A stretch of DNA of 64,000 nt from an uncultured Lachnospiraceae bacterium (GTDB taxonomy: Bacteria > Bacillota > Clostridia > Lachnospirales > Lachnospiraceae): assembly GCA_910577825.1 (NCBI GenBank), contig CAJTOK010000004.1, positions 1 through 64,000 of the forward strand, given 5' to 3'. Below the pieces are notes generated by a model that saw nothing but the letters and a program-made list of their open reading frames with translations, had not been told where the DNA came from and searched no databases. Shown one piece after another: positions 53,892-63,060 of this stretch; position 1 is the first letter of the stretch; every line of letters starts with the position of its first letter. The position numbers and the translations under genes are program-made.

Positions 53892-56177
53892 CTATTTACC
53901 TCTCTCCCACAGCCCTGCCACTATCACTGTCATATCATCTGATGCCTTTCCGCCATTTCTTCTTACAGCCTCATCTAATATATGCTTTGCAATTTCCTGT
54001 GGGTTTATTATTTCACAACGTTTTAAGTATGCGGATAAATCATCCCCGTTTTCCATAAAACAATCCGCAACACCGTCTGTCATCATTATAACATAATCAC
54101 CACCAGATATCCCGGTTTTTCCCACATATGATTCAATTTCATGTACAACGCCTACTGGCAGTGTCTGCCCTTCTATCATCATTACACGCTTATTATGCCT
54201 CAGATACGTTGCACAAGCCCCGTTTTTAAGGAAGCAGCAGTCCCCTTTATAAAGGTTTAATATAACTATATCGGCTGTTGCATAGCCATCTTCTTCCTCC
54301 CCTGGGATATAAAGCGAATTTATAAGCCTTATTGCAGAGCTATGTGAAAAACCTGCTTCTGCCATCTGTTCTAAAAGTTCTATTACAGTTTTGCTTTCTT
54401 CCATTGCACCGCTTCCGCTTCCCATCCCGTCTGAAAGTGCAAGAAGCATCTCACCGCCTGGAAGTGATATACATGAAAATGTATCGCCCGATATTTCTTC
54501 ACCATCTTTGGGAATCCTGGCAACGCCTGTAACTGCGTAAAGCGGCGTATCTTCTACAAATACAAAATTCACCATTTCATTCACAAGGACTTTCCTCGAT
54601 TCTTCAGACGGGCATATTGTCCTTCCAAGGACTTTTGAAAGCACCCTTGCTACTTCTGTGGAAGTTACAAGCCTTCCCTTTGCTGTTTTAGCCTGCAGGC
54701 TTATTTCCAGCCTGCCATCCTGCTTTTCATATGCAAATATGTCATCTGCAACAACCTTTTTCTTTTCCAGTTCCCACGTAATCTTTTCTTCTATATCAAG
54801 TGAAAAGTCTTTTATCTGTGGCAGGTTTTCTGCAAAATGCTTTACCATGTCGCTTACTTCTTTCATCTGCCCTGCAACAACCTTTCTGCTTTCTGCCATG
54901 CGGTTTTTAAAGCCCATAAGGGTTCTTGCCATATAAAGGTTCTGGTTGGCCTCTGACAGGAATTTTTCTGGACATATGCACTCGTCAAGAAATTCTGCCG
55001 GCATCTGTGCAGGTATAATACAGCCCTGTTCCTGTGCAACAGCAAGTGTATTAAATATTTCAGGCCTGCATATTGCAACCTGTCCCAGGCATTTTTCCCT
55101 GTTGCCACAGCTGCCGCACACCTTCTCAGACATTTCATTCATCATTTTGCGCATATCATGGTTGTTCATTTCAAATTTACTTTCTGTTTCTTTCATTAAA
55201 GCAACTGACAATTTGCCAAATGCTTCCGAAAATTCTTCCAGGCGCCGGCGCATCATATCCTGTAACCCCTTTTTTTCACTGGGGGGATTTCTCCTGTGCC
55301 GCTCTATCTTCCTAAAGAACTGTGAAGGTATACATAAGAATATAATCCCTGAAAGTATTACTGCTTTCAGTGTGCCTTCTTCCATATTACTGCCATCAAG
55401 CATATAATTCAGTGATATTGCCGACGTAAAAAACGATATTACCATTAAAAGCCTCCCCTGCCCCTGCAAAATTCCCGCACATATGCCAAGAAGCGCCATT
55501 ATCCCTATTACACCAGATGACCTTCCACATAATGCAAACAGTATTCCCGCCGATGTGCCTGCAACCGCTGCAGTGCCTGTCCCATAACAATAACCCGTTA
55601 AAAGAAGTGTAAAATATATAACTATATCTACAATGGAAATTCCCGATACATCCACTTTTGGAAAACCCCAGGCCGCCAGTGCGCCAATAATTACCATGCT
55701 TGCCATCTCCTCATTGCCAGGTTCATTATATTTCCCAGGATGGAGAAGAAAATGTATGCCATCATGGAATATCCTTGTACACGCAATTATCATTATACTG
55801 CTTAATACGGCAAGCCATACATTAAACACATTATATGGAAGAATGCACAGCTGCAGTGCCCACAGTGCAGCAGATGCAATGGCAGATATAATTGCAGCAT
55901 GTCCCATCTTAATATGTATCCCCCTTCTGCCTGCCATATCTGAAGCCAGGATAAGCGCCAGCATAACCATTCCGCCGCATATGGCCGTTTCCATGCTCAT
56001 GCTGCTGCATGACATTCCAAGAAAAACCGACAGTGCAACCGTAAAAATGCCCCCGCCCTCTGCAAACCCTGCCGCAAAATATGCAATACCAGCAGGATTA
56101 AGCCCAAATATGCTTACACGCCCAACCAAAAACCCTAAAACCATCTGCAAAAGCATTCTTTTCTGAATCTGTTTCAT
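53892..56177 (-). CDS. spoIIE: Stage II sporulation protein E (PP2C phosphatase)
   Basis: A 761-residue membrane phosphatase. About ten helices occupy residues 10-310; a regulatory domain with cysteine-rich VCGSCGNREKCLG follows; the C-terminal PP2C-like domain has LLALSDGMGSGSGAMEES and VIMMTDGVAD, the metal-binding acidic residues. It dephosphorylates SpoIIAA and so activates sigma-F in the forespore. The ATG at 56177 follows GGAGG. The gene marks the organism as spore-forming or descended from spore formers. Confidence 0.96.
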   Translation of the reverse strand: MKQIQKRMLLQMVLGFLVGRVSIFGLNPAGIAYFAAGFAEGGGIFTVALSVFLGMSCSSMSMETAICGGMVMLALILASDMAGRRGIHIKMGHAAIISAIASAALWALQLCILPYNVFNVWLAVLSSIMIIACTRIFHDGIHFLLHPGKYNEPGNEEMASMVIIGALAAWGFPKVDVSGISIVDIVIYFTLLLTGYCYGTGTAAVAGTSAGILFALCGRSSGVIGIMALLGICAGILQGQGRLLMVISFFTSAISLNYMLDGSNMEEGTLKAVILSGIIFLCIPSQFFRKIERHRRNPPSEKKGLQDMMRRRLEEFSEAFGKLSVALMKETESKFEMNNHDMRKMMNEMSEKVCGSCGNREKCLGQVAICRPEIFNTLAVAQEQGCIIPAQMPAEFLDECICPEKFLSEANQNLYMARTLMGFKNRMAESRKVVAGQMKEVSDMVKHFAENLPQIKDFSLDIEEKITWELEKKKVVADDIFAYEKQDGRLEISLQAKTAKGRLVTSTEVARVLSKVLGRTICPSEESRKVLVNEMVNFVFVEDTPLYAVTGVARIPKDGEEISGDTFSCISLPGGEMLLALSDGMGSGSGAMEESKTVIELLEQMAEAGFSHSSAIRLINSLYIPGEEEDGYATADIVILNLYKGDCCFLKNGACATYLRHNKRVMMIEGQTLPVGVVHEIESYVGKTGISGGDYVIMMTDGVADCFMENGDDLSAYLKRCEIINPQEIAKHILDEAVRRNGGKASDDMTVIVAGLWERGK

Positions 56178-56303
56178 TGTAATCCTCCATTCCAAAATAT
56201 TCCCGTTTTGTTTTTTGCCAGCACAGTATAAGAAAATTCTTTTGCATATTTTGTCAAATCTAAGGTTAGAATAAAAAAAATATGCCATTGTTTAAACGGC
56301 ATA

Positions 56304-56624
56304 TTAATCGTCATTATCAGGTTCAAATATAATCTCATCTTTATAAACAAGTCCAAGTTTTTCCCTTGCAACTTCTTCAACATACTCATCTGTTTTTACA
56401 TACTTTTCATATTCTTCCAGTTCCTCTGCCCTTTTATCCGCTTCCTTTTTTTCTTTTTCCAGCCCTTTAATCTGCCTTGCATATTCTTTCTCCTGTGTCT
56501 TTAATACTGAATATTTATATGCCATTGTACCACAAAGCACCATGGACAATACAATAATGCCAAGAACTGTAAAACGTCCTATCCGCTTTTTACGGCTAGT
56601 CCTTCTTTTCCTTCTGCGTGCCAT
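56304..56624 (-). CDS. divIC: Septum formation initiator family protein (DivIC-like)
   Basis: A 106-residue single-pass membrane protein of the FtsB/DivIC family: basic N-terminus (RRRKRRTSRKKR), one helix at about 18-40, then a coiled coil (EKEYARQIKGLEKEKKEADKR-type heptads) and YVEEVAREKLGLVYKDEIIF, the typical C-terminus. It takes part in the division septum complex. It sits between spoIIE and yabQ as in other Clostridia. Confidence 0.88.
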   Translation of the reverse strand: MARRRKRRTSRKKRIGRFTVLGIIVLSMVLCGTMAYKYSVLKTQEKEYARQIKGLEKEKKEADKRAEELEEYEKYVKTDEYVEEVAREKLGLVYKDEIIFEPDNDD

Positions 56625-56713
56625 AAAACCACCTGCCTTCCATAAAACTAATATCCTAGCTGCCAGTTTATATAAATATACACCATATTTTTACTTTTTA
56701 CAATCCAGAAACC

Positions 56714-57106
56714 TTAATTACTTTCCGTTTTTTTAGCTTTTTTCTGCTGCCTTTCCTGCCGCTTTTTCTTAAACAGCCTGTACAGTGATGGCCTGTGGCT
56801 GCCGAAAATCTTTACAAGCACACCCCTGACGGGCCTGCTTATCCCCTTTTCGTACAGCCATGCCCCTGCCAGAAGCATAAGCGCCCCGTACCACCGTATT
56901 TCACCGTCGTTATAAACAAAAAATATGTAGTACACAGGTACAGATGCCGCCGCCCAGTATAAGATATCTTCAGCCCATATTAGTATACCAGGATGCCAGA
57001 ACATCCACCTGGAAAGCCTTAATACCTCATAACAAAAAACCAGAGCCATTCCACAACACAGTGTTACTATAAGAAAAGTAACCTGTCCATGAATTATTTC
57101 ACTCAC
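56714..57106 (-). CDS. yabQ: Spore cortex biosynthesis protein YabQ
   Basis: A 130-residue membrane protein with an N-terminal helix, then LVFCYEVLRLSRWMFWHPG, a second and third helix, and a basic tail. This fits YabQ, needed for cortex formation in Bacillus. It overlaps yabP by four bases (ATGA) and belongs to the divIC-yabQ-yabP-S4-hup block. Confidence 0.9.
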   Translation of the reverse strand: MSEIIHGQVTFLIVTLCCGMALVFCYEVLRLSRWMFWHPGILIWAEDILYWAAASVPVYYIFFVYNDGEIRWYGALMLLAGAWLYEKGISRPVRGVLVKIFGSHRPSLYRLFKKKRQERQQKKAKKTESN

Positions 57107-57402
57107 TGAAACATCCTCCCAAGAAATGAAGCTGCTTTTTTAGCTGGTTCTTCCTTATCAGAATATGCAAAACTGTCTATCCTTCCGTCAACATCAACTT
57201 CGCCTTTTTCAAGGGAAAGCCTGTTCACATGAAGCTCATCACCCCTTATAAGCAGTATTCCCTGCTCTGTTTCAAGATAGACCTCTTTTGCATCAAACGA
57301 CAGCACATCCCTTACGCCTGACAACACCGCTGTCCGCCTTGCATTAAGATAAACCTTATGTACCTGTTTACCCTGTCTTTCTTCCATCCTTCTGTCTTCC
57401 AT
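57103..57402 (-). CDS. yabP: Sporulation protein YabP
   Basis: A 99-residue soluble protein of the YabP/YqfC family. LSGVRDVLSFDAKEVYLET, then LLIRGDELHVNRLSLEKGEVDVDGRIDSFAYSD is the conserved core. It localises to the forespore surface in Bacillus and is involved in coat/cortex assembly. It is translationally coupled to yabQ. Confidence 0.93.
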   Translation of the reverse strand: MEDRRMEERQGKQVHKVYLNARRTAVLSGVRDVLSFDAKEVYLETEQGILLIRGDELHVNRLSLEKGEVDVDGRIDSFAYSDKEEPAKKAASFLGRMFQ

Positions 57403-57452
57403 AAAAAACCCCCTTCATATTCTTATCATAGTATATGAGGGGAGCATGGAAA

Positions 57453-57692
57453 TTATAACACTTTGTAAAGTTCTTTGGCTTCATCTTTCTTATAGGTCTC
57501 TTCTAAGCTTAAAACTTCAACTTTCACTTGTTTGTCGCCGAACCCAATCTCTATAATATCGCCAACCTTAACATTAAGTGATGCTTTTGCCTTCTTTCCA
57601 TTTACTGATATCCTGCCTGCATCACATGCCTCATTTGCAACAGGCCTCCTCTTAATCAGCCTTGAAACTTTAAGATACTTATCTAATCTCAT
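57453..57692 (-). CDS. S4-domain RNA-binding protein (RqcP/YabO-like)
   Basis: A 79-residue S4-domain protein. RLDKYLKVSRLIKRRPVANE begins the S4 fold, continued by GRISVNGKKAKASLNVKVGD. RqcP (YlmH-related, HSP15 family) works with RqcH in ribosome quality control. I chose the ATG at 57692 because it lies seven bases after GGGAG; an ATG two codons earlier is too close. It lies between yabP and hup as in other Clostridia. Confidence 0.9.
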   Translation of the reverse strand: MRLDKYLKVSRLIKRRPVANEACDAGRISVNGKKAKASLNVKVGDIIEIGFGDKQVKVEVLSLEETYKKDEAKELYKVL

Positions 57693-57713
57693 AAACATGC
57701 TCCCTTTCTATGC

Positions 57714-57739
57714 AAAAGAGACTGCCAAAAGGCAGCCTC
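57714..57739 (-). terminator. Terminator after hup
   Basis: On the minus strand GAGGCTGCC and GGCAGTCTC pair over 9 bp (one G-U) around TTTT, followed by TTTT. It lies 22 bases after hup, so hup is largely transcribed alone, with some read-through to the genes below possible. Confidence 0.75.
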
Positions 57740-57760
57740 AGCAATTACCATAAACAAAAA

Positions 57761-58036
57761 TTATTGGTTAACGGCATCCTTTAAAGCCTTGCCTGCTTTA
57801 AACTTAGGAGCCTTGGAAGCTTCAATCTTCATCTTCTCTCCTGTTAATGGATTCCTGCCTTCTCTTGCTGCCCTTTCTGCAACTTCAAATGTACCAAATC
57901 CTACTAACTGGATTTTCTCACCTTTTTGCAGCTCTTCTGATACAACATCAATAAAAGCCTTTAATGCCTTCTCTGAATCCTTCTTTGAAAGCTCTGTTTT
58001 CTCAGCAATAGCTGCTACTAATTCTGTCTTGTTCAT
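57761..58036 (-). CDS. hup: HU-family DNA-binding protein
   Basis: A 91-residue nucleoid protein. [20 protein letters not shown], then [18 protein letters not shown] and the C-terminal [20 protein letters not shown] are standard HU features. It bends DNA and compacts the nucleoid as a dimer. GGAGG precedes the ATG, and it has a strong promoter at 58082-58110 and its own terminator. Confidence 0.97.
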   Translation of the reverse strand: MNKTELVAAIAEKTELSKKDSEKALKAFIDVVSEELQKGEKIQLVGFGTFEVAERAAREGRNPLTGEKMKIEASKAPKFKAGKALKDAVNQ

Positions 58037-58081
58037 GGATAAATCCTCCTCATAAATTAATTCCGTAAAACCTACATGTTA

Positions 58082-58110
58082 TTTATACCTTTATTATAAG
58101 CATTTGTCAA
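58082..58110 (-). promoter_or_regulatory. Promoter of hup
   Basis: On the minus strand a consensus TTGACA (58105-58110) and TATAAA (58082-58087) with 17-bp spacing, about 45 bases before the hup start. Confidence 0.8.
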
Positions 58111-58161
58111 GGATTTTCGCGAATAATCCCGTTTTTTTGCTGTATTTTTAAAATATTTCTG

Positions 58162-59847
58162 CTAATCATCATAATCAGGGTACTGTTCTGGTGCTTCACC
58201 CTTAGACCTCACCACAAATGGCTCTTTTGTTTCTTCTTCTATTACACGCAGGACTTTGCACTGGAAAAGCCAGCATTCACCAAAATCAAACAGGTATTTA
58301 AACTGCATTCCTTTTTCAAGCCCTGCATCCCTTAATGTATAGCTGCTGGTATACAGCTCTGCCTCCATCCCTTCCATATAATAAGCTTCATTTCTGCTCC
58401 ATTTTACATTATCCATAAAAAATACATGGGCGTGGTCATCATCAAACCCAAATGACTCAAGTATTGCCTCATGCAGTTCTGACAGTAAACAGTCTGCGGA
58501 AATCTGTATATGGCGGTAGCAGCCTTTATAACATGAAACACTTATAATATATGATTTTGCCGGCCTTGCTGGCAGTCCTGGCTGCCCAATGTTTATTGGG
58601 ATAACATTGTTTTTATTTTTAGCGCTGCCATCTCCTGTAAAATTAAAAGCCCCATTTAACTTTTCTGCAAATTCTTCTGGTAAAATTCCACTCTGGGCAA
58701 GGATTTCAAACTGTTTTACAACAGCGTCTGGCAGATTGCGTAAATTTTTGTCTTCCCCTTCAAGCAATGTATTAAAAACAGACATAATATCATATAAGTT
58801 CTCTTCTTCACTGCTGCCAATATATTCAAGCAAATCTTCCTCTGCATCATCAAGTGAAGGAAGTTCTGGCTGTAGTATTAGTTTTGTTTTTATCTTTTTG
58901 CAAAGACCCTCCAGAAAATAATATGAACGTTCATCACGTACATGTATAGTTTTAGGGCAGATATCCTGCATTAAAAAAGCTTCCACAACCATATCCATCA
59001 TTTTATCACATGATTCACTAAAATATTCAACTGGTGATATAGGCAGTATAAAACCTGTATCAGCCTCTGCGGCAAGAAACATCATTGGAAAATGTGGTAC
59101 TTCTTCCGGGCTGTTGCGTACAGGTTCAGGGTACTGTACAAGCTCACATTCCCATATGCCCCGCTTTTCTGTATTTTTCAGCTTTGCAACATTAATATCA
59201 TTAAATAATCCAGGCACTATATACTTCTCAGGCAAAGCTTCCGGCAGCTCTGTACTGCTGGTTTTATATCCATTTCCTGCCGGTTCTAATAATATAACAG
59301 TCCCGCTTCCCTTATTCACCCTTCCAATTCCAATATCCTGTGGGGATTTTCCATCTAACATGCCCGCAAGTGCAACTGATGCTTTAAGTGCTGCCTCCAT
59401 ATAATCTTCGTCCTGCCCTGTCTGTATAACCCAGGGACAGTATCCAGCCCTGTATTTTACAAACTGGGGATAAGAATTACGCCCCCTTAATGTTATATTA
59501 TTCCTGATGGCATAATCCTTTACTTCATCTGCCTCTTCCATTGACAATTCACTTTTATTCTGGAAGGTACACTGTAAACATTCCTGCCGTAAAAGACACT
59601 CCTGGTACAGAAGCTGTGATTCAAAACCAGACATATATATATCTGCAACAATCCTGTAGCTGTTAAAACCCTCACTGCCAACATAAAGCCCTATTGCATT
59701 ATAATCACCTGCCATACCCATTATACTGATATACCCGGTTTTGCCATCTGGCAGTTTTACTGCAAATATTTCATCATCATAAAGTTTTTTCCAGAGCTTA
59801 GTATTTTTATACTGGAAAGCCAGTTTATATAGCTTATCCGAAGCCAT
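58162..59847 (-). CDS. Large protein with C-terminal TnpR-passenger (pRiA4b ORF-3-like) domain
   Basis: A 561-residue cytoplasmic protein. The first about 430 residues resemble nothing I can name; they contain paired cysteines (LLYQECLLRQECLQC) and several alpha/beta segments. The C-terminal 120 residues carry the IS1096 passenger TnpR / pRiA4b ORF-3-like fold: ADCLLSELHEAILESFGFDDDHAHVFF, then LYTSSYTLRDAGLEKGMQFKYLFDFGE, with the DFGECW element. Despite the domain name there is no sign of a transposon here. The ATG at 59847 follows GGAGGGAGG. It lies between hup and rplL as a single gene. Confidence 0.65.
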   Translation of the reverse strand: MASDKLYKLAFQYKNTKLWKKLYDDEIFAVKLPDGKTGYISIMGMAGDYNAIGLYVGSEGFNSYRIVADIYMSGFESQLLYQECLLRQECLQCTFQNKSELSMEEADEVKDYAIRNNITLRGRNSYPQFVKYRAGYCPWVIQTGQDEDYMEAALKASVALAGMLDGKSPQDIGIGRVNKGSGTVILLEPAGNGYKTSSTELPEALPEKYIVPGLFNDINVAKLKNTEKRGIWECELVQYPEPVRNSPEEVPHFPMMFLAAEADTGFILPISPVEYFSESCDKMMDMVVEAFLMQDICPKTIHVRDERSYYFLEGLCKKIKTKLILQPELPSLDDAEEDLLEYIGSSEEENLYDIMSVFNTLLEGEDKNLRNLPDAVVKQFEILAQSGILPEEFAEKLNGAFNFTGDGSAKNKNNVIPINIGQPGLPARPAKSYIISVSCYKGCYRHIQISADCLLSELHEAILESFGFDDDHAHVFFMDNVKWSRNEAYYMEGMEAELYTSSYTLRDAGLEKGMQFKYLFDFGECWLFQCKVLRVIEEETKEPFVVRSKGEAPEQYPDYDD

Positions 59848-59890
59848 GTATTTCCTCCCTCCGCATACCAAAAACAAATATTTTTATTTT

Positions 59891-59923
59891 AAAAAAGACC
59901 GCCGGGACCACCCAGCAGCCTTT
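59891..59923 (-). terminator. Terminator of rplJ-rplL
   Basis: On the minus strand AAAGGCTGCTGGG and CCCGGCGGTCTTT pair over 13 bp with G-U pairs, followed by TTTTTT. It lies about 25 bases past the rplL stop. Confidence 0.85.
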
Positions 59924-59948
59924 AACCAGTATAATCAAATCCAGCAGC

Positions 59949-60314
59949 TTATTTAAGAGTAACCTTAGCGCCTTCAGCTTCAATCTTTGCCTTGATATCT
60001 TCAGCTTCTTCTTTAGATGCAGCTTCTTTAATAACCTTAGGAGCACCATCAACAACTTCCTTAGCCTCTTTAAGGCCTAAACCTGTTACTTCACGTACAG
60101 CTTTTATAACCTTAACCTTGTTTGGACCAACTTCTGTAAGCTCTACATCAAATTCATCCTTCTCTTCAGCTGCTTCAGCGCCAGCACCACCTGCTGCAAC
60201 AACAACACCAGCAGCTGCGGATACGCCAAACTCTTCTTCACATGCCTTTACTAAATCATTTAATTCTAAAACTGTCATGTTTTTAATTACATCAATAAAT
60301 TCCTGGGTAGTCAT
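59949..60314 (-). CDS. rplL: Ribosomal protein bL12 (L7/L12)
   Basis: A 121-residue acidic stalk protein. An N-terminal dimerisation region ([20 protein letters not shown]), an Ala/Gly-rich hinge, and the C-terminal globular domain ([20 protein letters not shown], then [12 protein letters not shown]) are standard. It recruits translation GTPases to the ribosome. It is 59 bases downstream of rplJ in the same operon. Confidence 0.98.
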   Translation of the reverse strand: MTTQEFIDVIKNMTVLELNDLVKACEEEFGVSAAAGVVVAAGGAGAEAAEEKDEFDVELTEVGPNKVKVIKAVREVTGLGLKEAKEVVDGAPKVIKEAASKEEAEDIKAKIEAEGAKVTLK

Positions 60315-60373
60315 CTTTATATACCTCCATTAAACATTTAAATTAATTAACAATAAATAGTAAATTATATCTT

Positions 60374-60874
60374 TTATGCCTCTGCAGCACCATCACCTTT
60401 TTCTGCAATCTGCTTGATAACACGTGCAAAGTTTGTAATAGGTGACTGCAAAGAACCAAGCAGTTTGGAAATAAGCTCTTCCCTTGAAGGAATGCTTGCA
60501 AGGACTTTAACTCCTTCAGCATCATAGAAATTCCCCTCTACAATAGCAGCCTTAAATTCCAGTGCTTCTGCTTCTTTTGCCATATTGTTGAGGATTCTTA
60601 TAGGGGCAGTTGCATCATCATTTGAAATGGCGATTGCAGAAGGCCCTTCAAGAAGGCTGTCAAGCTGTGCATAATCTGTACCCTCAAATGCACGTTTCAT
60701 AAGTGTATTCTTATATACCTTATATTCACAGCCTGCTTCCCTTAAATTTTTGCGGAGTCTTGTATCCTGCTCAACAGTAAGCCCGCGGTAATCAACTAAA
60801 ACTACTGTAGCAGCACCTTCAACTTTCGCTTTAATCTCATCAACTACAGGCTGTTTAATTTCAACTTTTGCCAT
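60374..60874 (-). CDS. rplJ: Ribosomal protein uL10
   Basis: A 166-residue protein that anchors L12 dimers to the ribosome. It begins MAKVEIKQPVVDEIKAKVEG; VLVDYRGLTVEQDTRLRKNLR and YKVYKNTLMKRAFEG are the L10 core, and a helical C-terminus binds L12. GGAG lies about seven bases before the ATG. L10-L12 binds the upstream leader RNA in many Firmicutes to control its own expression. Confidence 0.98.
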   Translation of the reverse strand: MAKVEIKQPVVDEIKAKVEGAATVVLVDYRGLTVEQDTRLRKNLREAGCEYKVYKNTLMKRAFEGTDYAQLDSLLEGPSAIAISNDDATAPIRILNNMAKEAEALEFKAAIVEGNFYDAEGVKVLASIPSREELISKLLGSLQSPITNFARVIKQIAEKGDGAAEA

Positions 60875-60952
60875 AGGTAAAATCTCCTTTCCTGGGCATG
60901 CCCATATTTTATTTTCTTCACTGCCTGCATCATTTATAGATGAAAATATATT

Positions 60953-61086
60953 AAAAACTCCCTGTATGCGTACACAGGGAGATAAAATTTCCATAAAAAT
61001 AAAATTCTCCTCGGCAGGCGCTTGTCCTTACGCCGGTAACCCGGCACCTGCTGTCTACGGCAGTGTGGTTTTATCCAAATAAAACC
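60953..61086 (-). ncRNA. L10 leader RNA with intrinsic attenuator
   Basis: On the minus strand the transcript begins near 61086, forms a hairpin (GGTTTTAT/ATAAAACC), then the conserved ACTGCCGTAGACAGCAGGTG, a hairpin GCCGG-GTTA-CCGGC and CGCCTGCCGAGGAG, whose GCAGGTG and CGCCTGC pair to close a multibranched fold. This matches the L10 leader known upstream of rplJ. It ends in a terminator hairpin (CTCCCTGT ... ACAGGGAG, 60958-60981) followed by five T residues, which implies transcription attenuation. Confidence 0.9.
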
Positions 61087-61092
61087 TTTGAC

Positions 61093-61121
61093 AGGATACC
61101 ATATATAGTAAAATACGTCAA
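61093..61121 (-). promoter_or_regulatory. Promoter of rplJ-rplL
   Basis: On the minus strand TTGACG (61116-61121) and TATCCT (61093-61098) separated by 17 bp, directly ahead of the L10 leader. Confidence 0.75.
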
Positions 61122-61249
61122 GTATTTTTTTTAAATAAATGCAAAACCCCCAAATTTGTCCAGGTAATTGAAAATACAAGAAACATATGATAAAATTCAT
61201 ATTAGCATATATAAAATTATACAAATTTATAACAGAAAGGGAGGATTGC

Positions 61250-62407
61250 ATGAAGAGAAAATTTAAATTACTATTTTTTATGTTATGTATTGTTATTACT
61301 GCTGCAGCTGCATATACAATATATACTACTGCTGGCAGCAGCAAGACAACATATGTTGCATTTGGCGACAGCATTGCTGCAGGTTATGGGCTTGAAGGCT
61401 ATGCTGGCAGCAGGGAAGCACCGCCGGCAGACAGTTACCAGGCACTTGTGGGCAGCTTTTTAAAGACAGAACCTGTAAACTTTGCCATAACTGGTGATGA
61501 CAGTACAGACTGCCTGGAAATACTGGATTCGGGCACTGCAGACAAGGCACTTTCTGATGCTGGTGTTATTACAGTTTCAATAGGCTCTAATGACTTGCTA
61601 AAACCTTTTACCAGGATAGCCAAAGAAGCATTTGGCATAACAGAAGGCAGCAGCATGGACTATTCATCACTTGAAGATTATTATGCCAGTTTTAAAAATT
61701 CCTCATGGATTGACATACTTGCAATGGCAAATGGCCTTACAGATAAAATCAGGGATAATAAAGAACTCCATGACAAAGCCCAGGCATTTTCCGGCAATTT
61801 TAACCAGATTATAAATACTTTAAGTGAAAAAGCACCACAGGCAGAAATATATGTAACCAATATATATAACCCCTATAAAGATGTCCTTGTTATCGGGGAT
61901 TTGGCAGATACCTATATCCAGGAATTAAATAATGCTTTTACGGATACTTCCGGCAATTATACTTTAATAGATGCCTATACATTATTTGCAAAAGAAAACC
62001 TTTCAAATGTAAAGTTTGATATTTCAGATTTAGGAAATATTAATTTAGACCCGCACCCTTCTAAAAAAGGACATGCTAAAATTGCATCTGCTATTTTAGA
62101 TGCTTTAAATGCAAAACATTCACCAGAGCCTGCAAATATTACACAGATTAAAAGCACAGCTAAAAATACTGTAAACATAAAGCTTTCCTGCCCATCTGGC
62201 AAATCAGGGTATGATATAAAGTTTGCTTCATCAAAAAATGGAAAATGGGCCATGCTGCAGGATACCCCCAGTAATAAAAACCAGATTAAATCTGCAAAAT
62301 TAAAATCTGGCAAAACGTATTATTTTAAAGCCAGAAGTTATAATAATGTTAATGGTGTAAAATATTACAGCAAATTTAGTAAAGCTAAAAAAATAAAAAT
62401 AAAATAA
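61250..62407 (+). CDS. Secreted SGNH/GDSL hydrolase with C-terminal Fn3-like domain
   Basis: A 385-residue exported protein. An N-terminal signal sequence or anchor (KRKFKLLFFMLCIVITAAAA), then the SGNH core: GDSIAAGYG (nucleophile Ser), a Gly in NFAITGDDS, GSNDLL (Asn) and DPHPSKKGH (catalytic Asp-His). The last 85 residues look like a fibronectin type III-like or carbohydrate-binding beta-sandwich (KSGYDIKFASSKNGKW ... KYYSKFSKAKK). It is probably an esterase or lipase on cell-surface or plant polysaccharide acyl groups. The start at 61250 follows GGGAGGA. The Uma2 gene follows by 20 bases. Confidence 0.85.
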   Translation: MKRKFKLLFFMLCIVITAAAAYTIYTTAGSSKTTYVAFGDSIAAGYGLEGYAGSREAPPADSYQALVGSFLKTEPVNFAITGDDSTDCLEILDSGTADKALSDAGVITVSIGSNDLLKPFTRIAKEAFGITEGSSMDYSSLEDYYASFKNSSWIDILAMANGLTDKIRDNKELHDKAQAFSGNFNQIINTLSEKAPQAEIYVTNIYNPYKDVLVIGDLADTYIQELNNAFTDTSGNYTLIDAYTLFAKENLSNVKFDISDLGNINLDPHPSKKGHAKIASAILDALNAKHSPEPANITQIKSTAKNTVNIKLSCPSGKSGYDIKFASSKNGKWAMLQDTPSNKNQIKSAKLKSGKTYYFKARSYNNVNGVKYYSKFSKAKKIKIK

Positions 62408-62427
62408 AAGAAAGGATGGTGTTATAA

Positions 62428-62973
62428 GTGGCATTGCCAAAGAATAAAAGAAAAAAAACTATTGATGATATTGCTGCACTTACAAATGGGCAGCGTGCAG
62501 AATTAATAGATGGAAAAATATACTACATATCCCCTCCAAGCATACGCCACCAGGAGATAATTTCCAGGCTGTCAGAAATTATTAACAGTTTTATAAACGG
62601 GAAGAATAAAAACTATAAAATATTTACCAGCCCGTTTCCAGTATATATTTCCAATGATAAAAAAAATTACGTTGAACCTGATTTAAGTATAATATGCAAT
62701 GAAAGTAAATTAAAAGATAATAAATGTTTTGGTGCTCCTGACTGGATAATTGAAGTTGTTTCACCCAGAAGCAAATGGACTGATTACTGTGCCAAACTTA
62801 TTAAATACCATCACTCCGGGGTACGTGAATACTGGATAACTGACCATGCAGAACGGACTGTTACAATATATAACTTTGAAAATGAAACTTTTAACCAGTA
62901 TACATTTAATGATAAAATCCCGTCCTGGATTTTAGATAATTTTGAAATTGATTTTTCAGAAATACAGATTTAA
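62428..62973 (+). CDS. Uma2-family (restriction-endonuclease-like) protein
   Basis: A 181-residue protein of the Uma2 family. The PD-(D/E)xK-like core is visible as YVEPDLSIIC, then APDWIIEVVSPRSKWTDYCAKLIKYHHSGVREYWITD. Members are widespread in cyanobacteria and some anaerobes and have no settled function; several are linked to mobile elements. It starts with GTG at 62428, eleven bases after AAAGGA. It lies 20 bases after the SGNH hydrolase gene. Confidence 0.85.
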   Translation: MALPKNKRKKTIDDIAALTNGQRAELIDGKIYYISPPSIRHQEIISRLSEIINSFINGKNKNYKIFTSPFPVYISNDKKNYVEPDLSIICNESKLKDNKCFGAPDWIIEVVSPRSKWTDYCAKLIKYHHSGVREYWITDHAERTVTIYNFENETFNQYTFNDKIPSWILDNFEIDFSEIQI

Positions 62974-62999
62974 AATTTTTAATAAAATTATAAACATTC

Positions 63000-63025
63000 T
63001 GGCGGTGCATATATACACACCGCCA
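63000..63025. terminator. Bidirectional terminator-like hairpin
   Basis: TGGCGGTG and CACCGCCA form an 8-bp GC-rich stem between the convergent Uma2 and IMP cyclohydrolase genes; T-rich tails are modest on both sides. Confidence 0.55.
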
Positions 63026-63060
63026 TTTCCAGTGCTGTCTTATAAAACCTATATTAAAAA

